Positions 1 to 6,012 of a DNA stretch of 8,415 nt are shown here, one piece after another. Source of the DNA: Thermoplasmata archaeon (GTDB taxonomy: Archaea; Thermoplasmatota; Thermoplasmata; Thermoplasmatales; Thermoplasmataceae). Within the stretch, counting starts at the first letter, position 1. Every line of letters starts with the position of its first letter. Where the stretch lies: positions 1 to 8,415 of the forward strand of contig JAKAYH010000076.1 of NCBI GenBank assembly GCA_021826835.1, written 5' to 3'. Under the pieces are notes generated by a model. That model was given only the letters and a program-made list of their open reading frames with translations, was not told the origin of the DNA and ran no database searches. Position numbers and translations under genes: made by a program.

Positions 1-522
1 TGGATTTCAATGCCATATCGCGTATCATATATAGGGAGTGTTCTTTCATTATCATCATCTGATTATAACTATATTGTTAATGTACAATGACAATGCGGTC
101 TATTAAAGTTAATCTCTCCTCACTGGTCCTGACCTTGTAGGCATACGGCATCGTGAGAACATTAAAGGGTGACAGATAATTCTTGAATGCTTGTGTTATG
201 CCAACTGGTACTCTTGGCTTAGTTCCCTTCAACATCTTGTTAGCTCCCACAGCATAAACCCCTTTTCAGCTTTCTCAATAGTGGGAATTGCCAAAATGGC
301 AAAGGTTTAAGGGTATCTTCCAGCATTTCCAAGTGGGACTATGTCCAGAGTCTATTCATAATCGAAATAGGATTCAAGCCTCCCATATTTAGAATTGGGA
401 ACAACCCTCGAACCGAGCCAGGGCTTTACATTAAGGTATAGGTCTCAATGGGTTCTCTATCGTCCACAAAGCATCAATGAATCACGAGTGATATTCCACT
501 CCCAATATTGTGTAAAGAACAT
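1..522 (-). pseudogene. Degenerate, unidentified protein-coding gene, probably cut by the window edge
   Basis: Read on the minus strand from an ATG at 522-520, one frame gives protein-like sequence (for example RVVPNSKYGRLESYFDYE, about residues 39-56). It is interrupted by stop codons at 457-459, 445-447, 352-354 and 307-309. Near the AAAAGGGG run (about 259-268) the plausible reading shifts to another frame. That frame is open from 265 down to 77 and encodes a fragment containing VGITQAFKNYLSPFNVLTMP and RTSEERLTLIDRI. After a stop at 77-79 it runs on, with weaker protein character, to the left edge. The clean fragments joined by several stops and one frameshift are what a decayed gene looks like. 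I do not recognise the family; no transposase, dehydrogenase or ABC motif is evident. It accounts for most of the otherwise gene-free stretch 1-664. Confidence 0.5.
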
Positions 523-584
523 TTTAATATAAGCAGTAGATATTAAATTTAAAGGAAGAGAATGCAAGTAAATATTGAGGGTAG

Positions 585-592
585 TAATTTAT
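585..592 (+). promoter_or_regulatory. Possible TATA box of the epimerase gene
   Basis: The A/T-only octamer taatttat lies about 25 nt upstream of position 612, where the inverted repeat begins. If used, transcription would start at the repeat and leave a leader of about 50 nt before the GTG start at 665. Another AT-rich candidate lies at 541-552. Either is only a weak match, so this is inference from spacing. Confidence 0.25.
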
Positions 593-611
593 TAATTGTT
601 AGGGCAGAAGT

Positions 612-642
612 AACTTTGGTCTCATGTAAGGAGACAAAAGTT
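612..642. repeat. 12-bp imperfect inverted repeat with 7-nt spacer
   Basis: The left arm aactttggtctc (612-623) and right arm gagacaaaagtt (631-642) are reverse complements except at one position, separated by atgtaag. It ends 22 nt before the GTG start of the epimerase gene and just ahead of its purine-rich ribosome binding site. It could be an operator, an RNA hairpin in the leader, or the remnant of a mobile-element end. The sequence does not decide between these. Confidence 0.55.
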
Positions 643-664
643 GACACAATGGGGGAGTTAGAGC

Positions 665-1585
665 GTGAATAAACGGTGTGCATTAGTTACGGGCCCATCA
701 GGATTCGTCGGCTTGTCGCTTATACCGCGATTAAGTGAAGAATTTGATAAAGTAGTTGCTGTTTATCACAATGACCCTCTGCCATATAAAATTAGTAATG
801 TATCACAAGTTTCGTGCGATCTTTCAAGTTTCGAACAAATTGGAGAAATCATTTCGAATGAAAAACCCAGCGTAATCTATAATTTATCAGGAATTTTGTC
901 GGATGAATGTATGAGAGATCCTATTAGATGCTTTAACGTAAATGTATTTGGAACCCAAAATCTTCTGGAATTATCGCGCAGAAATGATGTTGAACTCTTA
1001 GTACAAATGAGCAGTTTATCAATTTTCCAAAAAGGAATGAAGGAACCTGTAAACGATGATTCTCCGCTGCTATTGCCTAAAGAGCCGTACGGAGCTAGCA
1101 AACTTTATACTGAGGCCCTTTCTAATGCTTATTACTATACATACGGTCTTGACACGGTGTGTTTAAGATATGCTTGGATTTATGGTCCGGGTCGAAAAAG
1201 AGGAGGAACTTCTTTTGCGAGTAAATTCATAGAGGACGCCTATTATAAAGGTGAATTCACCTTACCAAAGGCAACAGGTGATTGGATTTATATAAAAGAT
1301 GTTATCAATAGTTTATTGCTTGTAACGAATTCGTCAAGAAAGAGACGATCTTATATTATCAAAGGAGACACTAAGAAGACGGAAGATGCCTACAAAATAC
1401 TATTAAAATACTTGCCGAATGCCAAGGGTAAAATGATTGCATTAGAAGGAGATTCTCCAGCAACTAATTGGGTTGAAAGGGTAGATGATAAGGCAGCGAG
1501 ATTAGAACTTGGGTGGGCTCCTGAGTTCTCTCTTGAAAAAGGGATATCAGATTTCATTTCTTACTTAAGAAATTCTATAAATTAA
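665..1585 (+). CDS. NAD(P)-dependent sugar epimerase/dehydratase, extended SDR family
   Basis: A soluble extended short-chain dehydrogenase/reductase of 306 aa, the usual length for GalE/RfbB-type enzymes that epimerise, dehydrate or reduce (often nucleotide-linked) sugars. The Rossmann glycine motif TGPSGFVG is at residues 9-16 and a conserved acidic position (CDLSS) at 51-55. The active-site serine region QMSSLS is at 114-119 and the catalytic Tyr142-x-x-x-Lys146 lies in EPYGASKLYTEAL. RYAWIYGPG is at 168-176, and the C-terminal ELGWAPEFSLEKGI pattern (281-294) is typical of nucleotide-sugar epimerases. GTG at 665 is the only reasonable start: an in-frame stop lies at 659-661 and a gggggag ribosome binding site at 651-657. 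It stands alone, convergent with the catabolic operon and separated by 225 bp, so its job may be unrelated (glycan synthesis). A free-sugar dehydrogenase is the alternative. The substrate cannot be assigned. Confidence 0.85.
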   Translation: MNKRCALVTGPSGFVGLSLIPRLSEEFDKVVAVYHNDPLPYKISNVSQVSCDLSSFEQIGEIISNEKPSVIYNLSGILSDECMRDPIRCFNVNVFGTQNLLELSRRNDVELLVQMSSLSIFQKGMKEPVNDDSPLLLPKEPYGASKLYTEALSNAYYYTYGLDTVCLRYAWIYGPGRKRGGTSFASKFIEDAYYKGEFTLPKATGDWIYIKDVINSLLLVTNSSRKRRSYIIKGDTKKTEDAYKILLKYLPNAKGKMIALEGDSPATNWVERVDDKAARLELGWAPEFSLEKGISDFISYLRNSIN

Positions 1586-1586
1586 T

Positions 1587-1615
1587 CTTCCGAGTTGACT
1601 TTCCGCAGTCGGGAG
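1587..1615 (+). terminator. Possible stem-loop just after the epimerase stop codon
   Basis: CTTCC (1587-1591) can pair with GGGAG (1611-1615, one G-T wobble) and GACT (1597-1600) with AGTC (1607-1610), giving a bulged hairpin 2 nt after the TAA. No clear T-run follows, so a terminator role is uncertain. The remaining convergent spacer to 1810 contains nothing else I can support. On the minus strand, just past the aldehyde dehydrogenase, a pyrimidine-rich run (TTCCTTATTTTCT, about 1790-1803) could terminate that operon in the archaeal manner. Confidence 0.25.
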
Positions 1616-1810
1616 GTCCAAAATAACTGAATGTTCTAGAACGATTAGAATACCTAAAGCATTAACGCCACCATGGATCGTGATTGGAAGTACAACCCAC
1701 CTAAGGGGATCAGGTGAGAAGGAACCGCACTGTAACGTTGAATCGGTTCTGAGTGAGACAAAATTAGTTACCAAGGTTGGAGAATGTGCAGAAAATAAGG
1801 AACACCAAAT

Positions 1811-3277
1811 TTATGAATAGTTTTCCACATTGGTAACGATAAACTTTTCCTTAGATAGTTCCAGCATGCTGTCCCACACACTTTCTTTACCAAATCCACT
1901 TTTCTTAGAACCCCCAAATGGTGCCCCATCCCATCTCAGCCTCGTGTGGTCGTTTATCATAACTGTCCCCGCATCGATAGCCTGTGCAAGTTTGTATCCC
2001 CGACCAAAGTTTGTTGTAAATATAGAAGCATCCAACCCATATTCCATTTCATTGGCTCTTTCCGTAACCTCTTCAGTTGAATTAAAGGGCACCACCGGTG
2101 CAATTGGATAGAAAGTTTCTTCTTTCATGCATAGGGCCTGATTACTCACGTCAACCGCAATGGTCGGCTCCACAAAAAAGCCTTTTCCCTCCAATTTTCC
2201 TCCACCCAGAAGTATTCTTCCACCCCTTTGCTTAGCATCGGCAACAACGGAAATGAAGCTTTCAACGGCCGACTTATTTATCAAAGGGCCAATATCGGTT
2301 TTCTCATCCAAAGGGTCCCCAACAATCATTCTTTTTGTTGCCTCGACAAAAGCCGCATTAAACTGATCATAAATGGACTTTGAGACAAAGAACCTCTTTC
2401 CTGCATTACAGTATTGCCCTGCATAATCGAACCGTGCAAACGCGGCAAATTTAGCTGCTTGTTCTACATTAGCATCATCCAGCACTATAAACGGATCTGA
2501 ACTGCCAAGTTCCATAACGAATCGTTTACCATTTCCAGCTGCCCTAGAAGCTATTTCTAAACCAACTTTTGATGATCCAGTGAATGAAATTCCTTGTATT
2601 CCTTTGTGATCAGTCAGTAAGCGCCCTATCTTGGACGATTGCCCGGTCAAATAATTAATAGTTCCAGGCGGGAAGCCACTTTCAAGCAATATCTTCAAAA
2701 GCCTGAAAATTGTTAAAGGTGCTGATAAGCTGGGTTTTACTACTACCGTGTTCCCTACTGCCAGGGATGGTGCAATTTTCTGTGCTACGGAAGCTGGTGG
2801 AAAATTGAACGGAGTTATGGCCAGAACAACCCCAATGGGCTCACGCACAGTTAATCCAATTCTTGAACGGTTCCCACCAGGCCAAATGAACTGGTCAAGG
2901 CGTATGTTCCTCCCTTCCAGAGCTTTTCCCGCATAACCTGCAGTGAGTTCAAAGGTATATGCTGTTCTTTCGATCTCAAATCTAGAGCTCTTAATTGGTC
3001 TGCCTACTTCACTGGACATTATAACTGAAAGTTCATCTATATGTTTTCGGATCTCCGAAGCAGCTTTCAATAGCAGATTTACCCTCTCTGACAAAGCGAG
3101 TTGGCTGAAAGTGGTCAAAGCTTTTCTTGCTTCTCCCACGGCTTGTTCAACATCTTTCTCACTAGCTAATGAAACTTTGTCCACAATCTGTTCATTGGAC
3201 GGGTTAATCACTTCATATGTGGATTCTTTGCCATCTTTCAGCACCAATTCTTTCCCAATTATTAGAGGAATCGTCAT
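1811..3277 (-). CDS. NAD(P)-dependent aldehyde dehydrogenase, lactaldehyde dehydrogenase-like
   Basis: A cytosolic 488-aa aldehyde dehydrogenase that oxidises an aldehyde to the carboxylate. Full family architecture is present. TPFNFP at 155-160 carries oxyanion Asn158 and VVKPS at 179-183 the coenzyme-binding Lys181. ISFTGSSKVG is at 230-239, MELGSSD at 255-261 with general base Glu256, AGQYC at 286-290 with nucleophile Cys290, and WDGAPFGGSKKSGFGKES at 449-466. VREPIGVVLAITPFNFP and VGDPLDEKTDIGPLI resemble, from memory, the archaeal lactaldehyde dehydrogenase type (Methanocaldococcus MJ1411) more than the Thermoplasma glyceraldehyde dehydrogenase. Two motifs deviate: ELGSS instead of the common ELGG, and ETFYP instead of EEFGP. 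It is last in a three-gene minus-strand operon, 18 nt after the transporter, with a short AGGGA site before the ATG. Likely substrates are lactaldehyde, 3-sulfolactaldehyde, a semialdehyde or glyceraldehyde. Confidence 0.9.
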   Translation of the reverse strand: MTIPLIIGKELVLKDGKESTYEVINPSNEQIVDKVSLASEKDVEQAVGEARKALTTFSQLALSERVNLLLKAASEIRKHIDELSVIMSSEVGRPIKSSRFEIERTAYTFELTAGYAGKALEGRNIRLDQFIWPGGNRSRIGLTVREPIGVVLAITPFNFPPASVAQKIAPSLAVGNTVVVKPSLSAPLTIFRLLKILLESGFPPGTINYLTGQSSKIGRLLTDHKGIQGISFTGSSKVGLEIASRAAGNGKRFVMELGSSDPFIVLDDANVEQAAKFAAFARFDYAGQYCNAGKRFFVSKSIYDQFNAAFVEATKRMIVGDPLDEKTDIGPLINKSAVESFISVVADAKQRGGRILLGGGKLEGKGFFVEPTIAVDVSNQALCMKEETFYPIAPVVPFNSTEEVTERANEMEYGLDASIFTTNFGRGYKLAQAIDAGTVMINDHTRLRWDGAPFGGSKKSGFGKESVWDSMLELSKEKFIVTNVENYS

Positions 3278-3295
3278 ATTATCCCTGCTTTACTT

Positions 3296-4720
3296 CTACG
3301 ACCCACCTGTAGCTCCTTCCACAGTAGAGATATCCGCATCACCTATGAGTTCTTTATCAGCTTCATCCACATCACCGAATTTGATTGGGTCCCAACGGAT
3401 TAAGAGGGTGATAATCAATGATATCAGGGGCGCTATGGATATATAGAGTATTGCGTGGTAGGTACCAACCATACCTTCCAGAAGTGGGAATGAAAAGAAG
3501 CCGATTATGCTACCCACTCTTATCATGGCTTGGGTAAAACCCGCACCCGCACCGCGAATTGAAGTTGGGTAGGAAAGGGCACCCATTGTCATGCCCTGTG
3601 AACCCTGCCCAAACGAATGGAAGAATACAAAGAGGGCTAGCAAAATAGATGCAACTATGGCTGAAAGCGTATTTCCGTATATTCCAAGGAATAAAAGAAT
3701 TAAGAAAACAGGCACCAAGCCAGTTATAGCGAGTTTTCTCAGTCCCACTCTCTGTGTTAGGAAACTCTGTGACGTACCGCCTACTATACCTGCAATATTT
3801 AGTAATGCTGTAGCGCCTATGCCTAGAAGGTAGTTACCACTGAAAAGCGCCAGGAGAATAACTGGAAGATAGAACCCAACAGCGAAATATTCAAGGCTTT
3901 GCTCCATAGCAATAGTAACTGATAGGGCAGTCCTCTTTCTATAAACTGGATTGAAGAGCATTTTATATTCTGCTTTTGGGTGACTTGCTGCCGCAAATTT
4001 CTCTGGGAGTTTGATATCAGTAATCCCCAGTTTATCCAGTAACTTCTCTATATCTGCCTTTGAACCCCTGACAAATGTCCACAGTGGACTCTCGCCCATG
4101 TACTTGAATCTTAATAAGATGATGATAAAGGCAGGAATTGCGCCTATTCCTATCACCCATCTCCAAATGTTAAGCCCGAAAACAGCATAATTTGAGAACA
4201 TTCCAAACGCTATGGCATAAACCCCTACTGTGGCAATATACCATGTTGACTGCCACATATTCACATTTTTCCCCTTTGAGTTAAGCCGAGAATATTCCGC
4301 TATCAGAGATAAGGATACTGGGAAATCGATACCCACACCAATACCCATTAGAACTCTAAATCCCATAAGCATAGGCAGATTTATTGAAAGTGCAGCCCCA
4401 ATTGAGCCGATAACAAATAGAACCAAATCCAACAGGAACATTTTTAATCTGCCAACTGAGTCTATTAACCTTCCTCCAACCAACGCCCCAAATAAAGCAC
4501 CGAATGCCATAGCTGCTGTTAGGAAGCCCACTTGTGTAGCTGTCAAGTGTAGGAGTGATTCTAATTGAACCACACCTATGCCGATGCTGCCAAAGTCATA
4601 GGCATCGATTAAGGTGCCACCGAGAGCCAACACTATTGTTGCGAGACCTATCGTAGGAATAATATTTCCGTTGTTGATGAGGTCAACCAGATCCTTTCTA
4701 GTCTTTACTTCATAAGTCAT
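3296..4720 (-). CDS. MFS transporter, sugar/organic-acid porter type
   Basis: A 12-helix major facilitator protein of 474 aa in the cytoplasmic membrane, probably a proton-coupled importer of a sugar acid or related organic acid. Seen: TM1 with two acidic residues (LIDAYDFG, 37-44); the loop 2-3 signature GGRLIDSVGRLKM at 82-94; MGESPLW at 208-214 after TM6, the counterpart of the sugar-porter PESPRW motif; a central cytosolic loop (about 215-265); SYPTSIRGAGAGF at 383-395 in the second half, as in many organic-acid and sugar porters; and an acidic hydrophilic tail from about 447. The start overlaps the end of the upstream dehydrogenase by 11 nt. A strong Shine-Dalgarno site GGAAGGTGG (4735-4727) lies 6 nt before the ATG and supports this start and translational coupling. 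Operon context suggests it carries the substrate of the adjacent lyase and dehydrogenase. Export of an end product is the alternative. Confidence 0.88.
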   Translation of the reverse strand: MTYEVKTRKDLVDLINNGNIIPTIGLATIVLALGGTLIDAYDFGSIGIGVVQLESLLHLTATQVGFLTAAMAFGALFGALVGGRLIDSVGRLKMFLLDLVLFVIGSIGAALSINLPMLMGFRVLMGIGVGIDFPVSLSLIAEYSRLNSKGKNVNMWQSTWYIATVGVYAIAFGMFSNYAVFGLNIWRWVIGIGAIPAFIIILLRFKYMGESPLWTFVRGSKADIEKLLDKLGITDIKLPEKFAAASHPKAEYKMLFNPVYRKRTALSVTIAMEQSLEYFAVGFYLPVILLALFSGNYLLGIGATALLNIAGIVGGTSQSFLTQRVGLRKLAITGLVPVFLILLFLGIYGNTLSAIVASILLALFVFFHSFGQGSQGMTMGALSYPTSIRGAGAGFTQAMIRVGSIIGFFSFPLLEGMVGTYHAILYISIAPLISLIITLLIRWDPIKFGDVDEADKELIGDADISTVEGATGGS

Positions 4721-5615
4721 TTTTAGCCACCTTCCGATAAAATTTTAATATTGCGCCTGAATCCTCTTTTCCGAAACCAAAGTTGCTAACTATTTTGTAT
4801 AAATTGTATATAATGGCAGTTATAGGAATTGGAAAGTCATACAGTCTCGCAAGATCCAAGCCTAGGCCCAGATCCTTAACAGTGTAATCCAAAGCAAATC
4901 GTTCTGCAAAATCATCCTCCACAAAGAGTTTCAACCGGATGTCTGATTGATATGATTTTCCACCCGTCTCATCCAGCGCTTTTCTAAATACATCGGGGTC
5001 CAACCCCACTGCCCTTGACAGGGCATATCCTTCTGCCAGGATGGCAAGGTTTCCCATGCCAACAAGGTTGCTTATTATTTTGAAAGCTATGCTCTTTTCA
5101 ACTTCACCGAAATAGAAAATGGAAGAACTCATTTTTTCTAGGATTTCTTTACTCTTGTGGAATGTATCAGGATTCCCACCCACAAATAAAGGTGATTCTC
5201 CAGCTTCAGCTTGAAGTGGTCCTTTTCCAACGGTTACTGCAAGGAACTCACAGCCTTTCTTTCTTGTATCACCTTCGATGTTAAGGCTAGTTGTTGGATC
5301 AATCGTGCTCAGGTCAAAAAATATTGCCCCTGGTTTTACGAAATTAAGTATCCCTTCCCGACCTAGATAAACATTCCTAACTGCGGCGGGATTGGGAAGA
5401 CTTGTCAGGATGTAATCTGCGTTTCCCACAACATCACCAATAGTATTACCGGAAATACCTCCAACGCCTACCATCTCAGAAACGGCTTTCTCAGATATGT
5501 CGTAAACTTTAACTGTATAACCTTTTTTCAAGAGGTTTTTACCAAAACCGCTGCCCATTTTCCCGAGTCCTATTAAGGCTATGACGGGACCATTGTCAGG
5601 CACATCTTTAACCAT
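4710..5615 (-). CDS. Beta-hydroxyacid dehydrogenase (3-hydroxyisobutyrate / tartronate-semialdehyde / sulfolactaldehyde reductase family)
   Basis: A soluble 301-aa member of the 3-hydroxyisobutyrate dehydrogenase family, which interconverts a hydroxyacid or diol with a semialdehyde. The N-terminal Rossmann motif GLGKMG is at 16-21, and Asp39 after the second strand (KVYDIS) favours NAD over NADP. The family signature DLSTIDPTTS is at 101-110, catalytic Lys179 with Asn183 in FKIISNL, and KDLGLGLDLA at 247-256. The substrate loop usually written PVSGG reads VTVGKGP here (127-133): Val-Gly-Lys replaces Ser-Gly-Gly, reminiscent of the VGRT loop of sulfolactaldehyde reductase YihU as I remember it. 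It is the first gene of the minus-strand operon. The ATG at 5615 lies 26-27 nt from a TATA box, so the transcript is probably leaderless, which supports this start. Tartronate semialdehyde or a sulfonated aldehyde are possible substrates; neither is proven. Confidence 0.85.
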   Translation of the reverse strand: MVKDVPDNGPVIALIGLGKMGSGFGKNLLKKGYTVKVYDISEKAVSEMVGVGGISGNTIGDVVGNADYILTSLPNPAAVRNVYLGREGILNFVKPGAIFFDLSTIDPTTSLNIEGDTRKKGCEFLAVTVGKGPLQAEAGESPLFVGGNPDTFHKSKEILEKMSSSIFYFGEVEKSIAFKIISNLVGMGNLAILAEGYALSRAVGLDPDVFRKALDETGGKSYQSDIRLKLFVEDDFAERFALDYTVKDLGLGLDLARLYDFPIPITAIIYNLYKIVSNFGFGKEDSGAILKFYRKVAKNDL

Positions 5616-5636
5616 ATCAAAGTTACTCTCTTCTGC

Positions 5637-5646
5637 TATTTAAATA
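5637..5646 (-). promoter_or_regulatory. TATA box for the dehydrogenase-MFS-ALDH operon (leaderless)
   Basis: The perfectly palindromic AT run TATTTAAATA is centred about 26-27 nt upstream of the ATG at 5615 on the minus strand, the usual archaeal distance from TATA box to transcription start. No Shine-Dalgarno site lies between them. Transcription would therefore begin at or next to the start codon. Confidence 0.65.
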
Positions 5647-5700
5647 CTCTGTTGTCAGTACTATGTATGGTATTTTTTATGATAGGTTTCGTTGGGAAGC

Positions 5701-5708
5701 TTTTTATA
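5701..5708 (+). promoter_or_regulatory. TATA box for the lyase-regulator-enolase operon (leaderless)
   Basis: tttttata, preceded by the purine-rich gggaagc that may serve as the BRE, is centred about 26 nt before the ATG at 5730. No ribosome binding site is present in between, which indicates a leaderless mRNA and argues for 5730 rather than the in-frame ATGs further upstream. The 54-bp stretch between the two divergent TATA boxes (5647-5700) is where an operator for the locus regulator would be expected; it contains the palindrome AGTACT at 5657-5662. Confidence 0.65.
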
Positions 5709-5729
5709 GTAGATTTTACTCTAATTATT

Positions 5730-6011
5730 ATGCAGACTAAGTTTTTAGTGCACACAGATAAGGATTTTGTTGGTGTTGCTACATACGACCTTAAAAGGGC
5801 AGAAAATGTGGAAGGAGTTTTTCTTGATGACAACCACACCTTGGACTTGACTGCCATAGATGATATTCCTCTCGGACATAAGATAGCTTTACGGGATATT
5901 GCCATGGGCGAAAAGGTCATAGAGTATGGAGAGCCTATTGGAGTAACTACAAGTCATATCCGCAAAGGTGCACATGTTCATATTCACAATATAAAGTCTA
6001 TGAGGTGGTGA
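5730..6011 (+). CDS. SAF-domain small subunit of a UxaA/SuyAB-type lyase
   Basis: A 93-aa protein matching the N-terminal SAF domain of altronate/galactarate dehydratases, and the separate small subunit SuyA of (2R)-sulfolactate sulfo-lyase. Signature: IPLGHKIALRDIAMGEKVIEYG, split as IPLGHKIALRDI (about 47-58) and GEKVIEYGEPIG, then GAHVHIHNIKSMRW at the C-terminus. The histidines of the VHIHN segment are the strongly conserved end of the domain, and the terminal NIK-x-x-RW is, as I recall, also the ending of SuyA. The reading frame is open to 5652, but ATG 5730 fits the domain boundary and lies 26 nt from a TATA box. Starting at 5652 would put that TATA box inside the gene and add a hydrophobic extension foreign to the family. 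It is followed after one base by the large subunit, and the two presumably form one enzyme. Confidence 0.85.
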   Translation: MQTKFLVHTDKDFVGVATYDLKRAENVEGVFLDDNHTLDLTAIDDIPLGHKIALRDIAMGEKVIEYGEPIGVTTSHIRKGAHVHIHNIKSMRW

Positions 6012-6012
6012 A

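Noticed and set aside
649..672. A seven-codon open frame (ATG GGG GAG ... TAA) overlapping the epimerase GTG start, as a possible leader peptide.
   Set aside because: Its ATG-GGGG is better explained as the ribosome binding region of the GTG start; nothing else supports translation of it.
1565..1643. A minus-strand reading across the epimerase end gives GPPDCGKSTRK, resembling a Walker A P-loop.
   Set aside because: The stretch is closed by stops on both sides, no Walker B or other ATPase motif accompanies it, and it overlaps a clearly coding plus-strand gene.
1565..1774. A 69-codon minus-strand open frame in the convergent spacer.
   Set aside because: It overlaps the real epimerase C-terminus, has no recognisable domain or ribosome binding site, and is short enough to arise by chance.
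2943..3446. Long plus-strand open frame of 167 codons opposite the ALDH/MFS junction.
   Set aside because: It is antisense to two well-supported genes with full motif sets, and its translation shows no domain.
5652..5729. N-terminal extension of the SAF protein from an in-frame ATG at 5652.
   Set aside because: It would place the TATA box within the gene, adds hydrophobic residues foreign to the family, and the family domain starts at the 5730 methionine.
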